From Olleya sp. Hel_I_94 (GTDB lineage: Bacteria > Bacteroidota > Bacteroidia > Flavobacteriales > Flavobacteriaceae): 64,000 bases of DNA. Location of the stretch: assembly GCF_007827365.1 (NCBI RefSeq), contig NZ_VISI01000002.1:2175001-2239000 (forward strand), written 5' to 3'. Shown one piece after another: positions 62,970 through 64,000 of the stretch. The notes under the pieces are model-generated. The model was not told where the DNA came from. It saw nothing but the letters and a program-made list of their open reading frames with translations, and did not search any database. A program made the translations under genes and the position numbers. Position 1 is the stretch's first letter; every line of letters starts with the position of its first letter.

Positions 62970-64000
62970 TATAAATACTAATATGTCTATTTACAAAACT
63001 TTCCCAGGACAGGCTTTGAGAGACTTTAATCACATTGTTTTTATATTGATCTATGTTGCTATTAACAAGTAAACAGGCGTCTGCAAAGTCCTTAGCATTA
63101 TGGCTATTTGCTACCTGACCTACTTTATTAATATTTACATACATTTCTAATTGTCCTTTAGGAGGTACTACAACAGCCACACCGTAGGATCTAGCATCAC
63201 TTACAGGTCCGCTGGCAGAAGGGAAACTATCACTATGTGTTGATAAAAAGATATCTGAAGCCTTAAAATTATCTTCATATTCTTTTAAACTCAAATATTT
63301 AAGTGTCTTGGTTACTCTATTTTCTATTTTAGCTTCTTTTATTAGGCTTTCAATTTCATCTATCTTATAATCGGATAAACTTCCTGCTATAACAAAATGA
63401 AAATTATCTGGTAATTGTTTAATGGTTTGAATTGCAACTTCAATTTTTTTGTCACGTCTTATCATTCCTAAAAATGAAATAATAGTTTTATCTAACGGTA
63501 CTCCAAGTTCTGCTTTAAGCTTGTCTTTATCAATTTTTGAATACGCATTACTTGGGTAATCAATACCAGAAATTTTGTTTTTTAATTTTGGAAACGCTAA
63601 AACTAACCTATCCTTAATCCACTCTCCATGACATACAACATGAGCAGTTTTACTAAAACTTGTGTTTAGCATACTTTTTACTAGATACTTGTAGACCGAT
63701 CCAATAGAGAATGATTGCAAATTAAAATCTGAAGCATGTAATGTGTAAACTAATTTTATAGGATTGTTTTTTAGTTTTTTAGCTAAATACCAATACGATA
63801 TATATTCTGAATCAAGAATATGAACTACATCATAATTTTTAGTTTTTAAATGTTTTACTAAATCTTTATGAAATTTAATACCATTAGAAACCCTATCAAA
63901 ACCCCTTTTAACCATACCCAATTTACCATACTTAGCATAGTTTTGCCTTGATAATTTAGAGAAGCTTAAATCACTTTTATGTATCCTATTTATATCAATA
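62962..64000 (-). CDS. Glycosyltransferase family 4, cut by the window edge
   Basis: The frame stays open to the window edge: codons upstream of the internal TTG at 63921 read on as INRIHKSDLSFSKLSRQNYA without a stop, so the N terminus is missing. The visible part has the GT-B donor domain: SFLGMIRRDKKIEVAIQTIKQL, FHFVIAGSLSDYKIDEIE and ASGPVSDARSYGVAVVVPP. It belongs to the polysaccharide cluster, which continues to the right of the window. Confidence 0.85.
   Translation of the reverse strand, partial: IDINRIHKSDLSFSKLSRQNYAKYGKLGMVKRGFDRVSNGIKFHKDLVKHLKTKNYDVVHILDSEYISYWYLAKKLKNNPIKLVYTLHASDFNLQSFSIGSVYKYLVKSMLNTSFSKTAHVVCHGEWIKDRLVLAFPKLKNKISGIDYPSNAYSKIDKDKLKAELGVPLDKTIISFLGMIRRDKKIEVAIQTIKQLPDNFHFVIAGSLSDYKIDEIESLIKEAKIENRVTKTLKYLSLKEYEDNFKASDIFLSTHSDSFPSASGPVSDARSYGVAVVVPPKGQLEMYVNINKVGQVANSHNAKDFADACLLVNSNIDQYKNNVIKVSQSLSWESFVNRHISIYNG

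Overview
The window is AT-rich chromosomal DNA from a member of the Flavobacteriaceae (phylum Bacteroidota). Evidence for this: the gliding-motility lipoproteins GldH and SprE; promoters of the TTG-N19/20-TAnnTTTG type; families typical of the group (GLPGLI, DUF4292, DUF4254, DUF5687, HU-CCDC81/SPOR); an ATP synthase operon lacking atpD and atpC; and dense K/N-rich proteins. I see no rRNA, tRNA, CRISPR array, insertion sequence or prophage. The genus cannot be fixed from this sequence alone.

Layout. 1-8.3 kb: a minus-strand M91-like zinc metallopeptidase coupled to scoB/scoA (3-oxoacid CoA-transferase), then a ricT-gldH-PBP1A operon and trhO. 8.0-11.9 kb: a 30-residue peptide gene with a large hairpin (minus), recA (plus), and a plus-strand operon of a lipoprotein, an ECF sigma factor and an anti-sigma-like/beta-barrel fusion. 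Two near-identical ECF-type promoter elements, one before the peptide and one before the sigma operon, suggest a small self-regulated regulon. 12-16.6 kb: plsC, trpS, dprA, an HU-like/SPOR membrane protein and an acyl-CoA thioesterase. 16.6-23.6 kb: a minus-strand envelope operon (flippase, dut, sugar nucleotidyltransferase, TPR protein, DUF4292 lipoprotein, EnvC-like protein) and a small lipoprotein. 23.7-32.4 kb: sprE, bactofilin, atpZ, a small membrane protein, then atpB-E-F-H-A-G, with repeat hairpins between several of them. 32.6-37.2 kb: a PadR-regulated operon with three tandem paralogous membrane proteins and a two-gene ABC transporter, behind an extended dyad that looks like the PadR operator. 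37.3-44.9 kb: a ferredoxin reductase, a glycosyltransferase family 9 protein and DUF4254, upp, two small membrane proteins, purD and a CapK-like ligase. 44.9-48.7 kb: a TonB-dependent receptor-like barrel, its GLPGLI partner and a small secreted protein. 49.1-64 kb: a surface-polysaccharide cluster running off the right edge.

How the genes work together. The polysaccharide cluster encodes UDP-glucuronate (Ugd) and UDP-xylose (Uxs) supply, a WbpM-like 4,6-dehydratase plus a DegT aminotransferase and an acetyltransferase (a di-amino sugar route), three separate phosphoglycosyl transferases, three glycosyltransferases and a Wzy-like polymerase. The flippase and nucleotidyltransferase at 20-23 kb could serve the same envelope chemistry. 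Motility and secretion (GldH, SprE), peptidoglycan synthesis (PBP1A, EnvC-like, SPOR) and energy supply (F-type ATPase) are interleaved.

Most likely to be new: the paired ECF promoters with the peptide/hairpin gene; the PadR dyad with its triple-paralogue operon; the FemAB-like plus aminotransferase-like pair in the polysaccharide cluster; and the covarying repeat hairpins flanking atpA.
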